39,682 nucleotides of DNA, from contig MZNV01000807.1 of NCBI GenBank assembly GCA_002081555.1, positions 1 through 39,682 of the forward strand, written 5' to 3'. Positions 31,972-39,682 of the stretch are shown here, in pieces; the stretch's first letter is position 1; each line of letters opens with the position of its first letter. The translations under genes were made by a program, and so were the position numbers. Source of the stretch: Protostelium mycophagum. Its lineage: Eukaryota > Evosea > Variosea > Protosteliida > Protosteliaceae. The notes beneath the pieces were generated by a model that ran no database searches, had not been told where the DNA came from, and saw only the letters and a program-made list of their open reading frames with translations.

Positions 31972-33426
31972 ATGCAGAATGGTGCACCCACAGAGGTTCT
32001 TCCGCAACCAGTGGTTGGGATGAAAAGAGCAAATGCGGCATGTGCTGCATGTAGGAGAAGCCATATCTCTTGCGATTCGAGTATGCTCTTAATTGCGATC
32101 CGACTTTAACAAAGACAGCACGACCTTGTAAGAGATGTGAAGCAAGAGGTTTAGAATGTGTTGAAGCTGAGCCCAAAAAACGAGGTCCAAAGAGGAGAGC
32201 TGTCGAAGAAAATGTCAATGTCTCTACAAATCCTTTCACGGCGATGAGCCAGAACAATTACATCAATAGCTATAGTAACGGGATCAACAGTGATCTCTAC
32301 CGTAACACAAATCACACACCAATCGTGAATGTTGTAAATCACACACCGATCGCAGATGTTGTAAATCACACACCAATCGTAGACGTTGTCTCGGACATCA
32401 GCCAAGATTTCGGGTTTGATTCCTTCGGTAAGAGATGTCGATCATCATGTATCTGATGGCTTAGATTCATCTCCCACAAATTTCGATTGGCTTTGGCAAT
32501 CCTTTGCGCCAATCAGCCCACCAGAAGATCCACAGAAAGCACAAACGCCGCAACAAATACCGGTCGAAATCGAAGATGAGACGCCATCCCTTGGAGTCAT
32601 CAGGCCGGTTGAAGTTCGAGAACTATGCGCCATATTTTTGTCAAAGTGAGCTCATCAATCCACAAAATACAAAATTAATCGTCAAAGAGGGGCTGATTTA
32701 GAGAAGAAGAAGCACCAATCATGGAGTAAATTATATAACCGAATAGAAGAATTAAAAAAGTTCATCACACCAGATCAGAAACGATCATTAAGGGAGAATT
32801 TTTGGAACCAAGTGGGGGTAAACACTTCTCATTAGAATCATCTTTGTTTATTTAAATACTTTTACAGGAAATAAAAAAAGCGGGAGAGACGTTAGACGCC
32901 CCGGTGGTTGTGTGGGATAGGCCCATGCGTGTTCATTACATGAACAATTCCTTTAAAGATATTACTGGTTGGAATACTCCCCTTCCAACAAATTCTTTCA
33001 AAGACTTACTCAGCGTGAGTATTTCGACTTCTAAATTGTATTCGTTTTAAGAAGGTCATTTTACATTAAAAAAGTCAAGATATTGTCTAAAATGAGCTGT
33101 TGTCCATTGCTTCAATTTGATGAGTAGCGTTAGCTAATGTATTCAGATGTTGACTGATGAATCGATCTGCACAATGGTGGAATTTGGACCGACATTATTT
33201 GTGGAACCACACACCTCCTTCGTCCAAGCCCGAATGCAATTCAAAAATATCTCCTCTGAGGTGAGCTCTTTATAATCCCCTCTCGTAAAATATTGGTTCT
33301 GATCCATTTCAGAACGGAAAATATACAGAAGGCAATGTGATGATCAGTATCAAGAGAGACGTCTTTGGACTGGGACAATTATTCATCTGCCAGTTTATTC
33401 CTGACCCTCCAGACGAAGCTTTCTAA
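31972..33426 (+). CDS. Zn2Cys6 transcription regulator with C-terminal PAS-like domain (copy 1)
   Basis: N-terminal binuclear zinc cluster 'ACAACRRSHISCDS' joined over a short intron to 'TRPCKRCEARGLECVEAEP' (spacing CX2CX6CX5CX2CX6C), then the basic stretch 'KKRGPKRR' that normally contacts DNA. A 9-residue tandem repeat (NHTPI-type, three units, 32310-32390) and a low-complexity linker follow. Next come a Glu/Lys-rich helix, a PAS-like region ('WDRPMRVHYMNNSFKDITGW', 'ICTMVEFGPTLFVEP') and a conserved end 'NVMISIKRDVFGLGQLF', 'ICQFIPDPPDEAF'. The architecture is that of fungal Ert1/Rds2/AcuK regulators of gluconeogenic carbon use. Whether the function is shared is unknown. A close paralogue follows 88 nt downstream in the same direction. 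Confidence 0.85.
32310..32390 (+). repeat. Three 27-nt coding repeats
   Basis: Units at 32310-32336, 32337-32363 and 32364-32390 encode NHTPIVNVV, NHTPIADVV and NHTPIVDVV. They are absent from the neighbouring paralogue, so they expanded after the duplication. Confidence 0.9.
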
Positions 33427-33514
33427 TATATTTTTGAAAAACGAAATCGCTTTTTCTCAAAGGAATGAAAGCAAGACGTAACTCGAAACAGGAACAAACC
33501 ATCAAAGATTGAAG

Positions 33515-34837
33515 ATGATTGCATTAACAGGGACAAAAAGAGCTGGGACAGCGTGCAGTGAATGCAGAAAGAGTCACATCTGTTGCGAGAATGGTGATTT
33601 CTGTATTGTGATGTGTTGCTCACAACAACAGCACGTCCTTGCAGAAGATGCGAGTTGAAAGGACTTCAATGTGTCGAAGCAGAGCCGAGAAAAAGAGGAC
33701 CAAAAAGGAGACCAAATGATCCACCTCCTGTCTCTCAAATTATTGCCGCCGTACAACTATCATCTCTGGAGAATTTGGAACCTCTACCTCTTGCAAATGA
33801 GGGCGAGATTAATGTAGATAGTGACATTTCTGGAGAGATATTCAGCCGGGCCTCTACTCCTGCATCTGATAATCCAAGTAAGTGCTGAATTGTCCACGTC
33901 CACATTTTAACTTATAAGCGGATGATGGCTTCAATTTCGAGTGGCTGATGCAACCTTTCTCCCCAATACAAGATCCAAACATTTTGCAAGCGTTCCAAAT
34001 AGACCCAACTCCACCCGTGAATGATGACGACCTGAGAGATCCACCCTCTTTTTTGACGAGAACACCACAGGAGAAGGCATTATTCATCCAAGATCTCAGT
34101 GAAAGGTGATTATCGATGAGAAAATAACATTCATGATCCTTAATCGTGTGTTAAAATGACACAGGGGAATTATAAGGCCTGATCACAACAAGTTTTTAGC
34201 CTGGGAAAAGGTCCTCAAAAGAATCGATGAATTGAGATCATTTGTCACCGTAGAACAAAAGAGAAATCTGCACCTTCATTTCAGACAACAATTAAATGTA
34301 AATCGCGATCTATACAGATCATGTCATGACATATTCAGCAACACACAGAGGCAGCAAAATTGACAGATGTACCCACCATCATCTGGGACCGAATGATGCA
34401 CATACAGTTTGCAAATGATGCCTTCTCAAACTTGACCGGCTATACTGGACCCTTTCCAAGCCAAGGCCACAAGGAATTACTCGATGTCAGTATTCATCAA
34501 CTCATATGTACATCATGTCAAAATGACACTTCACATCTTTCTGACCATGGCAGTTGGTGAATGATGCGACGGTGACGAGATTAGTCGACCTCAGCCCAAA
34601 GATATTCCTTCAGCCCCAAACAATATCTGCAATTATACGCATGGGCTTTAAGAATGACAATTCCAAGGTGAGCCACCGCTTTTCGTCAACCCGAATCGCA
34701 CATACTTTCATACTTCCAACACCCCACAGATTACACCATTTCGAGAAGGAAACGCGGTGATCAGTGTAAAGAGGGACGTGTTCTGTCTGGCCCAGCTGAT
34801 GATCTGCTCCTTCATTCCAGACCCTGAGGCGACATGA
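33515..34837 (+). CDS. Zn2Cys6 transcription regulator with C-terminal PAS-like domain (copy 2)
   Basis: Same layout as the gene upstream: zinc cluster 'ACSECRKSHICCEN' + 'ARPCRRCELKGLQCVEAEP', basic 'RKRGPKRR', linker with 'GFNFEWLMQPFSPI' (copy 1 has NFDWLWQSFAPI) and 'VLKRIDELRSFVTVEQKRNL'. The PAS-like block is 'TIIWDRMMHIQFANDAFSNL' and 'TGYTGPFPSQGHKELLD'. The end is 'GNAVISVKRDVFCLAQLM', 'ICSFIPDPEAT'. An intron splits the zinc cluster between the third and fourth Cys in both genes, as expected for a tandem duplication. Divergence is high in the linker and low in the zinc cluster and last exon. The start ATG is the first in frame; nothing upstream argues for another. Confidence 0.85.
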
Positions 34838-34966
34838 TATAGTCGTTAAGAAACCAACTTTTTCTTGGAAAGCGAAAACCTCCATTTGGAGCAGAAATAA
34901 AAAATACGCTGCATGTTGGGCGTGAGAAGTTTAAAGTACAAGTTGAATATTTTTGTATTATGTTGT

Positions 34967-35559
34967 TTACTTGTTTGCATACACGGCGTTGACGAAGACC
35001 TTGTAGTTGACTGTCTTGTTCACGGAGCAGACGGATAACAGCTCGTTCAACTGTGTTCATGTCAGAGTTGAAGGTTGTGTATCGGTACTAACCTCCTCCT
35101 TTGTGAGCTTGTCGCCCTGTGTGGTGAGGGCGTCGCTGAGGTCCTTCTCGGGGATGGAACCCTCATTGTAAGGGTCGAAGACACGGAAGGCCTCGAGCAG
35201 CTCGTCCTCGGTATCTTGTCCCTTCATACGGCGAGACATCATAGACATAAACTCTGGAAATCCAAACTTTCCGGCACCAGTGACATCGGCTTCTTTGAAC
35301 ATTTCGTCGACAGCTTTGCCTTCTGCCTTAACTCCTGCGAGGGGGTCAGTAAAAATTGAAGCTGCGATTTTGTAACACGGACCATATTTGTCCATGACGG
35401 TCTTAAGGTCAGACTTGGTAACGTATCCGACTTGGTTCTCGTCGAACATATCGAAGGCGATCTTGAATTCTTCGATCTGGTCTTCGGTTAAAGCTGATTG
35501 GTCTTTCTTAGACTGAAAGAGAGTTAGATATTTCAATCAACAATTTACAGACTCACCAT
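34967..35559 (-). CDS. Calmodulin/myosin-light-chain-like protein with degenerate EF-hands
   Basis: Exon 1 encodes only the initiator Met (35557-35559). Introns then separate 'SKKDQSALTEDQIEEFKIAF...DKYG', 'VKAEGKAVDEMFKEAD...' and 'LNELLSVCSVNKTVNYKVFV' with the end NAVYANK. Four helix-loop-helix units are visible over about 148 residues, the size of calmodulin or a myosin light chain. The loops are poor Ca2+ binders: 'DENQVGYVTKSD' lacks the position-5 ligand and the position-12 Glu, 'DVTGAGKFGFPE' lacks the position-5 ligand, and 'DPYNEGSIPEKD' lacks the final Glu. That favours an essential/regulatory light chain or another non-Ca2+ target-binding homologue over true calmodulin. Codon use is C/G-ending compared with neighbours, suggesting high expression. 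Confidence 0.8.
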
Positions 35560-35705
35560 TTTGAATCTATTCTGTTCTTATTGGATCTTATAGACAAGGA
35601 GCTGCTATCGTATTTAAGTATCCACGAAAGATTGTAATCAGACGTCCGATCTGGGCTTACCTTTGCTCTTTAGAATACAGGTGTTTGTGTCGAGTGGCGT
35701 GAAAA

Positions 35706-36368
35706 ATGACCACAGGGGAGGAAGAACTGGACTGCCAGACCTCGGGAACACATTTTTCAAGTTGAAAGGCATAACGCGATATATTCCCGTTTACTACCGC
35801 AAGTCCCCCTGGTTGCGGGTGTCACAAACCGCAAGAAAACTCAGAGCAGAGCTTCCAAGCGCCAGATCATGGAAGTGCAAAGAGGCTTAGTGGAAAGTCA
35901 TGTGCTCATGTGTTATTTTGTGTGTTCATCAGCATACATGCTGTTTTAATAGGGAGTGATTGTTGAGAACACGTCAGTGCTGATCTCCGAGTGCGACAAT
36001 ATCATTGAGTATATCATTCCGAACTTCAGACACAGAACCACAGCAACCGCATGGTAGGTGTCTTCAGAACATCAGTACAATGAAGGATCTCTCTAATCGA
36101 AGGAATGGCCTGAACAGTGCAGAGAGAACGAAGGTGTGGCTGTTCCAAATCAATTTCAACTCACTCTTACATCGATTGTGACGAAGAAATGGTCTCGTCT
36201 GTCCAACCCACGTGATGTCAACATCATGTACAGAGGTCTGTGATGTCGACATTCTTCTATTCTGTGCGACAAGTGTTGGGCACTCATGCTTCGTCATATT
36301 TGAGTGATTTATCCTGGATAAGAGGAAAATTCAACATTGAATACTGTTCATTTACTGATGATTACTAA
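35706..36368 (+). CDS. Orphan multi-exon gene, unknown function
   Basis: No domain was recognised, but a coherent chain of exons can be built. MTTGEEELDCQTSGTHFS, then a 43-nt intron, then 'IPLVAGVTNRKKTQSRASKR'. A further intron leads to 'VIVENTSVLISECDNIIEYI' and 'IPNFRHRTTATAWNG'. The last exon, after a longer gap, reads 'SVMSTFFYSVRQVLGTHASS', 'YLSDLSWIRGKFNIEYC', SFTDDY and TAA at 36366-36368. Each junction has GT..AG and keeps the frame. The intron near 36140-36237 is less certain, because a shorter splice would add 'KWSRLSNPRDVNIMYR'. About 135 residues, no signal peptide or TM. The gene shares a gap of about 150 nt with the divergent light-chain-like gene. Confidence 0.45.
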
Positions 36369-36991
36369 ATTGGATATTTCGAGGATTTGAACGATGTACA
36401 ATACAGCTGTACACGTCGACATATGTTTTGATTTGGATCGTGCTCGCCGATGGGGGGTTGTGACATCTCCTGTACGTAACGAGCGTAATCAATTAAGACG
36501 AGGTGGGTATACCAGGATTATCCGTCTGATTCGCAGCCTCTACAGAACACCAAATCATTGTAATCATACAACACGCCAAATAGATTTGTGCGTATTATAC
36601 TCTCTTCATATCCCACTTGAATTATCTTCGAATTTCCACTCAATTTGATTCTCGAGGATTTTAGAGATGTTCTGTGATATCTGAGCTCTCGACGCAATAC
36701 ATATTATATGTGAATATTAGGAGCAAAAAGACGATTTTATGGTATCATTTTCTGTTGGAATTTCTCATATGAACATCAGAATAACGATTGAACAGCAGAA
36801 GCCAGAAAAAATGAGATGTGTTCATCCCAAATTCGAATTTATTATTTGAACGAAATATTCATATAGATATAGATGCTATCGGTGCATAAATGATGCTCCT
36901 GCTCGCTCGAAATTCACTTGTGCAAAAGAACATTTTCGCAACATCACCATTTTTCGGGAGAGTTTTTGGCTCGTTGTAAAATGGTCTGCAG
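36369..36991. other. Intergenic region before GatB
   Basis: About 620 nt, AT-rich towards GatB. Short frames on both strands lack any domain or splice continuity. An alternative GatB leader exon (ATG near 36890, 'LLLARNSLVQKNIFATSPFF', mitochondrial-presequence-like) might lie at 36890-36950 and splice to the exon at 36991. Confidence 0.45.
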
Positions 36992-39477
36992 ATGACAGTG
37001 TTGCATTTTTTGGTGATGTTAGCTCGGACAACTGTCCTCAGAAGAGGGTAGGCAAAGGAAGAAGACATCGTTTTGCTAGTGACACTCATTAGGCGAGGTT
37101 GTGGTTTGAGGCGATATGGCACCGCTGTGCCAAAGTGGGAGACAGTAATAGGACTTGAAATACACGCACAAATCGCTTCACAATCGAAACTCTTTTCTGG
37201 CGAGTTATTCAATCATTCAGATCAACATGATCTGATACTCTTGTAGAGGCTGCAAATCAGACAGGTAATTCTGGTTATGTATTACCTAATTCTAAGGTTG
37301 ATCTGATGGATGTGGCACTACCCGGGACCCTTCCAGTGAGGCCCACTTGTCTCACAACACCTGTTGATCTGATTGATGTAGGTATTGAATAAGCACTGTG
37401 TGGACTCTGCGATAAAGACAGGTCTCGCTTTGTCCTCGAACATCAACAAGTATTCTGCCTTTGATAGAAAGCACTACTTCTATTGTGATCTTCCACATGG
37501 TTATCAGATCACTCAACAAAGAGGTGCCCATTTCAACATCCTCTGATCAGAAACAATCATCTTCTTCGATTCATTAATTAAAAGATTTACAGCTCCGATT
37601 GTTAGTGGAGGACATATCACTTTGAAATTGTCGAATGATCTCGAGAAGAAGGTAAGACAATATTCGACTCATTTTAATTTTACATCACCCAAAAAGATGA
37701 AGAATTCCCATAAAATCAGTTTGAAACTCTGTTTTCTGCCAGAAATTAACATTAGATTAGTTTATGATTATTGACGAATTGATTTGTAGGTGAATATATC
37801 ACATATACAATTAGAACAGGACAGTGGGAAATCTATACACGACCAACACCCTTCGCTTAGTCTTGTAGATTTGAACAGAGCTGGTGTCCCCCTCATGGAA
37901 ATTGTTACCGGACCAGATATGCGGTAAATACCGTGTTGTTTTATTCACTCTCCAAAAGATTTACTCTGAATGTTTATTGGAATATTATTTTGAAAATAAA
38001 ATATTTATTGATACAAGCTCTTCTGAGGAGGCGGGTGCCTTTGTTAGCAAGCTGCAAGAGCTGTTGAAGACGATAGGCACATCCAGTGCAAATATGGACT
38101 TGGGCGAGTTCAGATGTGATGTTAACGTGTCTGTACATAGGTGATTTATGGATTAAGAAGATTGATTATTTACACGGTTGTAGAGAGGATGATCATACCA
38201 GTTTAGGAGTCAGGACAGAGTTGAAAAATCTGAACAGTATCAAATTTATCACGAAAGCGATAGGTATTCACATCAATCATTATGGGATACTCTTGTCGTC
38301 TGTATTTAAATGTGTCCCGCAAGAGGGTCCAATAGTTTTCTGAAGAGGGCAGAATACGAGGCAAAGAGGCATATAGAGATACTCGAGGAAGGTGGTCAAG
38401 TCAAGCGGGAGACGAGGTGGGTCTATATCTATCTTTGAATGCACGATTGCTTACCGTGAAGACTGCGTTAAGAGACCGCAATATTACGGAGGACCTCTCA
38501 CCTCCTGATATTGTTGTGACTAAAGATAGATTTTATGACCCGAGTAAGAATGAGACATATTCGCTTAGAAGAAAAGAAGACGAAGTAGACTACAGATTCA
38601 TGCCAGAGCCCGATCTCCCCCCGATATACCTCGATGACGTGGGCATGATGTCATATTGACACTTCTGACATGTTTAGGACTATATAGAGGAGGTTAGAAA
38701 GAATATGCCGAGGCTTCCTGATCATATCAGAGAAGAATATAGTCAATTAGGCTTGAAATCAGATGAAATAGAGATCATCATCTCAAGTGGCGCCACACGG
38801 TATTTTGAACAGGTATGACGTCATTTTGATGTTTTTGATATTTGTATAGGCGTACCCGGGGTTGAAAGAACCTAAGAGGGTGGCTTTATGGTGAGTTGTA
38901 GATGAGGTTACGAGGATGTCAGTTGAATGAGACAGGATCACAAATGAACTGATGGGCATCGTTAATGCGGCCAGAGTCAGCTTCGATGATTGTCCCATCA
39001 CGCCCAAGAAATTGAATCAACTAGCACAATTAGTTGAGACGGGATACGTTTCGAGTCAGTCTTTTCCAGGTGTTTTAAAAAGCTGAACAGAGACAGACAA
39101 GATGGCTAAAGAGGTGCTGCCAGCCATATTCAACGACACTTCACGGGACCCAAAATCTGTCATCGATCAGCAAGGGTGGGGCTTGGACTCTAATGAGGAA
39201 TCCATCAAGGCTGACATTGTCAAAATGATCGTGGACAACCCCAAAGAAGTTCTTCGATACTCTGAGAGAAAAGTGAGACATTTCCCCGTTGTAGATGCAC
39301 GAATATCTCACCCAGAATTTCACTGAAATTTCATAGAGAACGATCCGGTTCTTTGTGGGAGGAGTTTTGAAGACACAAGGCGGGAAAGCGAATCCACAGA
39401 GAGTGAACGAACTGGTGGAAACTCTTCTCAACGAAGAAGTGACGAGGCTTGGGCTGCCCATCCCGCAGGACAGATAA
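36992..39477 (+). CDS. GatB: Mitochondrial glutamyl-tRNA(Gln) amidotransferase subunit B
   Basis: Many short exons. The Arg-rich, hydrophobic start '[18 protein letters not shown]' looks like a mitochondrial presequence. Then comes the GatB signature '[20 protein letters not shown]', '[13 protein letters not shown]', '[20 protein letters not shown]', '[19 protein letters not shown]', '[12 protein letters not shown]', '[17 protein letters not shown]', '[15 protein letters not shown]' and the C-terminal YqeY-like region '[17 protein letters not shown]', ending '...PIPQDR'. GatB, in the GatCAB complex, converts misacylated Glu-tRNA(Gln) to Gln-tRNA(Gln) in organelles. Introns carry the words GTTGTAGAT (38895, 39288) and TGACGTCA (38816). 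The stop TAA is at 39475-39477, 66 nt from the convergent Ras-type gene. Confidence 0.92.
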
Positions 39478-39543
39478 AATTTCAGCGAAAAGAGGTCGAT
39501 TTTGAGTAAAGGTTGATTCCGTCATGAATAGATTACCAACTGA

Positions 39544-39682
39544 TTACAGTATATTACAGCCCTTCTTCTTTGTGGGTTTCTTCTTGTTCTTTAATAAGGC
39601 GTCCTCTTCTGCTTGTACACTTCTCACGACCGCGTGAAAGCACTCGTCGACCATGTGGCCTGTCTTGGCGGAAGTCTCGATG
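39544..39682 (-). CDS. Ras-type small GTPase, C-terminal part (runs off the window)
   Basis: The minus-strand frame enters at the right edge with 'IETSAKTGHMVDECFHAVVR', containing the G5 motif (ETSAK) that contacts the guanine base. It continues 'SVQAEEDALLKNKKKPTKKK' and ends GCNIL. The polybasic run plus CNIL is a CAAX box; a final Leu usually favours geranylgeranylation. After prenylation it would be a substrate for RCE1, which is encoded in this window. The N-terminal GTPase motifs lie outside, so Ras, Rap or another subfamily cannot be settled. The stop TAA is at 39544-39546. Confidence 0.85.
   Translation of the reverse strand, partial: IETSAKTGHMVDECFHAVVRSVQAEEDALLKNKKKPTKKKGCNIL

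Noticed and set aside
35660-35700. CTTACCT, similar to the 5' end of U1 snRNA (ACTTACCTG)
   Set aside because: The rest of U1 (stem-loop I, Sm site) is absent; a short match by chance.
36394-36648. 84-codon plus-strand ORF (MYNTAVHVDICFDLD)
   Set aside because: No similarity, no splice context, Arg-rich composition typical of a chance frame.
3576-39650. Frequent GTCGAC hexamers
   Set aside because: About twenty copies against roughly ten expected is a mild excess and may reflect composition; not strong enough to report alone.
1-39682. CRISPR array, bacterial promoters or ribosome binding sites
   Set aside because: The window is clearly eukaryotic with spliced genes; no regularly spaced direct repeats of CRISPR type were seen.

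Overview
The window is nuclear DNA of a single-celled eukaryote with a compact, intron-rich genome. Nearly every gene is cut by GT..AG introns of about 36-90 nt, and intergenic gaps are mostly 50-450 nt. Gene content (fungal-type Zn2Cys6 factors, an LRR receptor with a GPS motif and a kinase-like domain, a PA200 proteasome activator, HEL2/ZNF598, RCE1, a Ras-type GTPase) suggests a protist, perhaps an amoebozoan. That assignment is an inference from architecture, not from a database match.

Layout. Positions 1-1126 hold decayed Ty3/gypsy-type retrotransposon pieces (integrase C-terminus plus chromodomain, then reverse transcriptase/RNase H). The minus strand from 2057 to 10653 carries a RasGAP-like gene and a very large PA200/Blm10 (PSME4) gene. 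The plus strand from about 10840 to 24186 is a head-to-tail run: an EGF-like membrane protein, a VIT1/CCC1-family iron/manganese transporter, a Y_phosphatase3-type protein phosphatase whose last intron contains a complete 5S rRNA gene, a two-TM protein, a probable mitochondrial protein, RCE1, HEL2/ZNF598, and a heparan-alpha-glucosaminide-acetyltransferase-like membrane protein. A minus-strand 5'-nucleotidase (24236-26089) lies opposite a plus-strand LRR-GPS-TM-pseudokinase receptor (26516-30406). Then come a minus-strand secreted, probably GPI-anchored protein, two tandem Zn2Cys6-PAS regulators, a minus-strand degenerate EF-hand protein, an orphan gene, mitochondrial GatB, and at the right edge the C-terminus of a Ras-type GTPase with a CAAX box.

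Functional themes are protein quality control (PA200, HEL2), CAAX/Ras signalling (RasGAP-like, RCE1, Ras) and cell-surface sensing, but nothing indicates operon-like cooperation.

The most notable non-genic signals are the intronic 5S rRNA gene and three short words far more frequent than chance: GTTGTAGAT (at least 25 exact copies on both strands), TTTCCCGCC/GGCGGGAAA (12 copies) and palindromic TGACGTCA (9 copies). Some introns also share identical ends, which hints at intron copying. Counts were made by eye and are minimum values. Exon boundaries are inferred from reading frames and splice consensus, not from transcripts.
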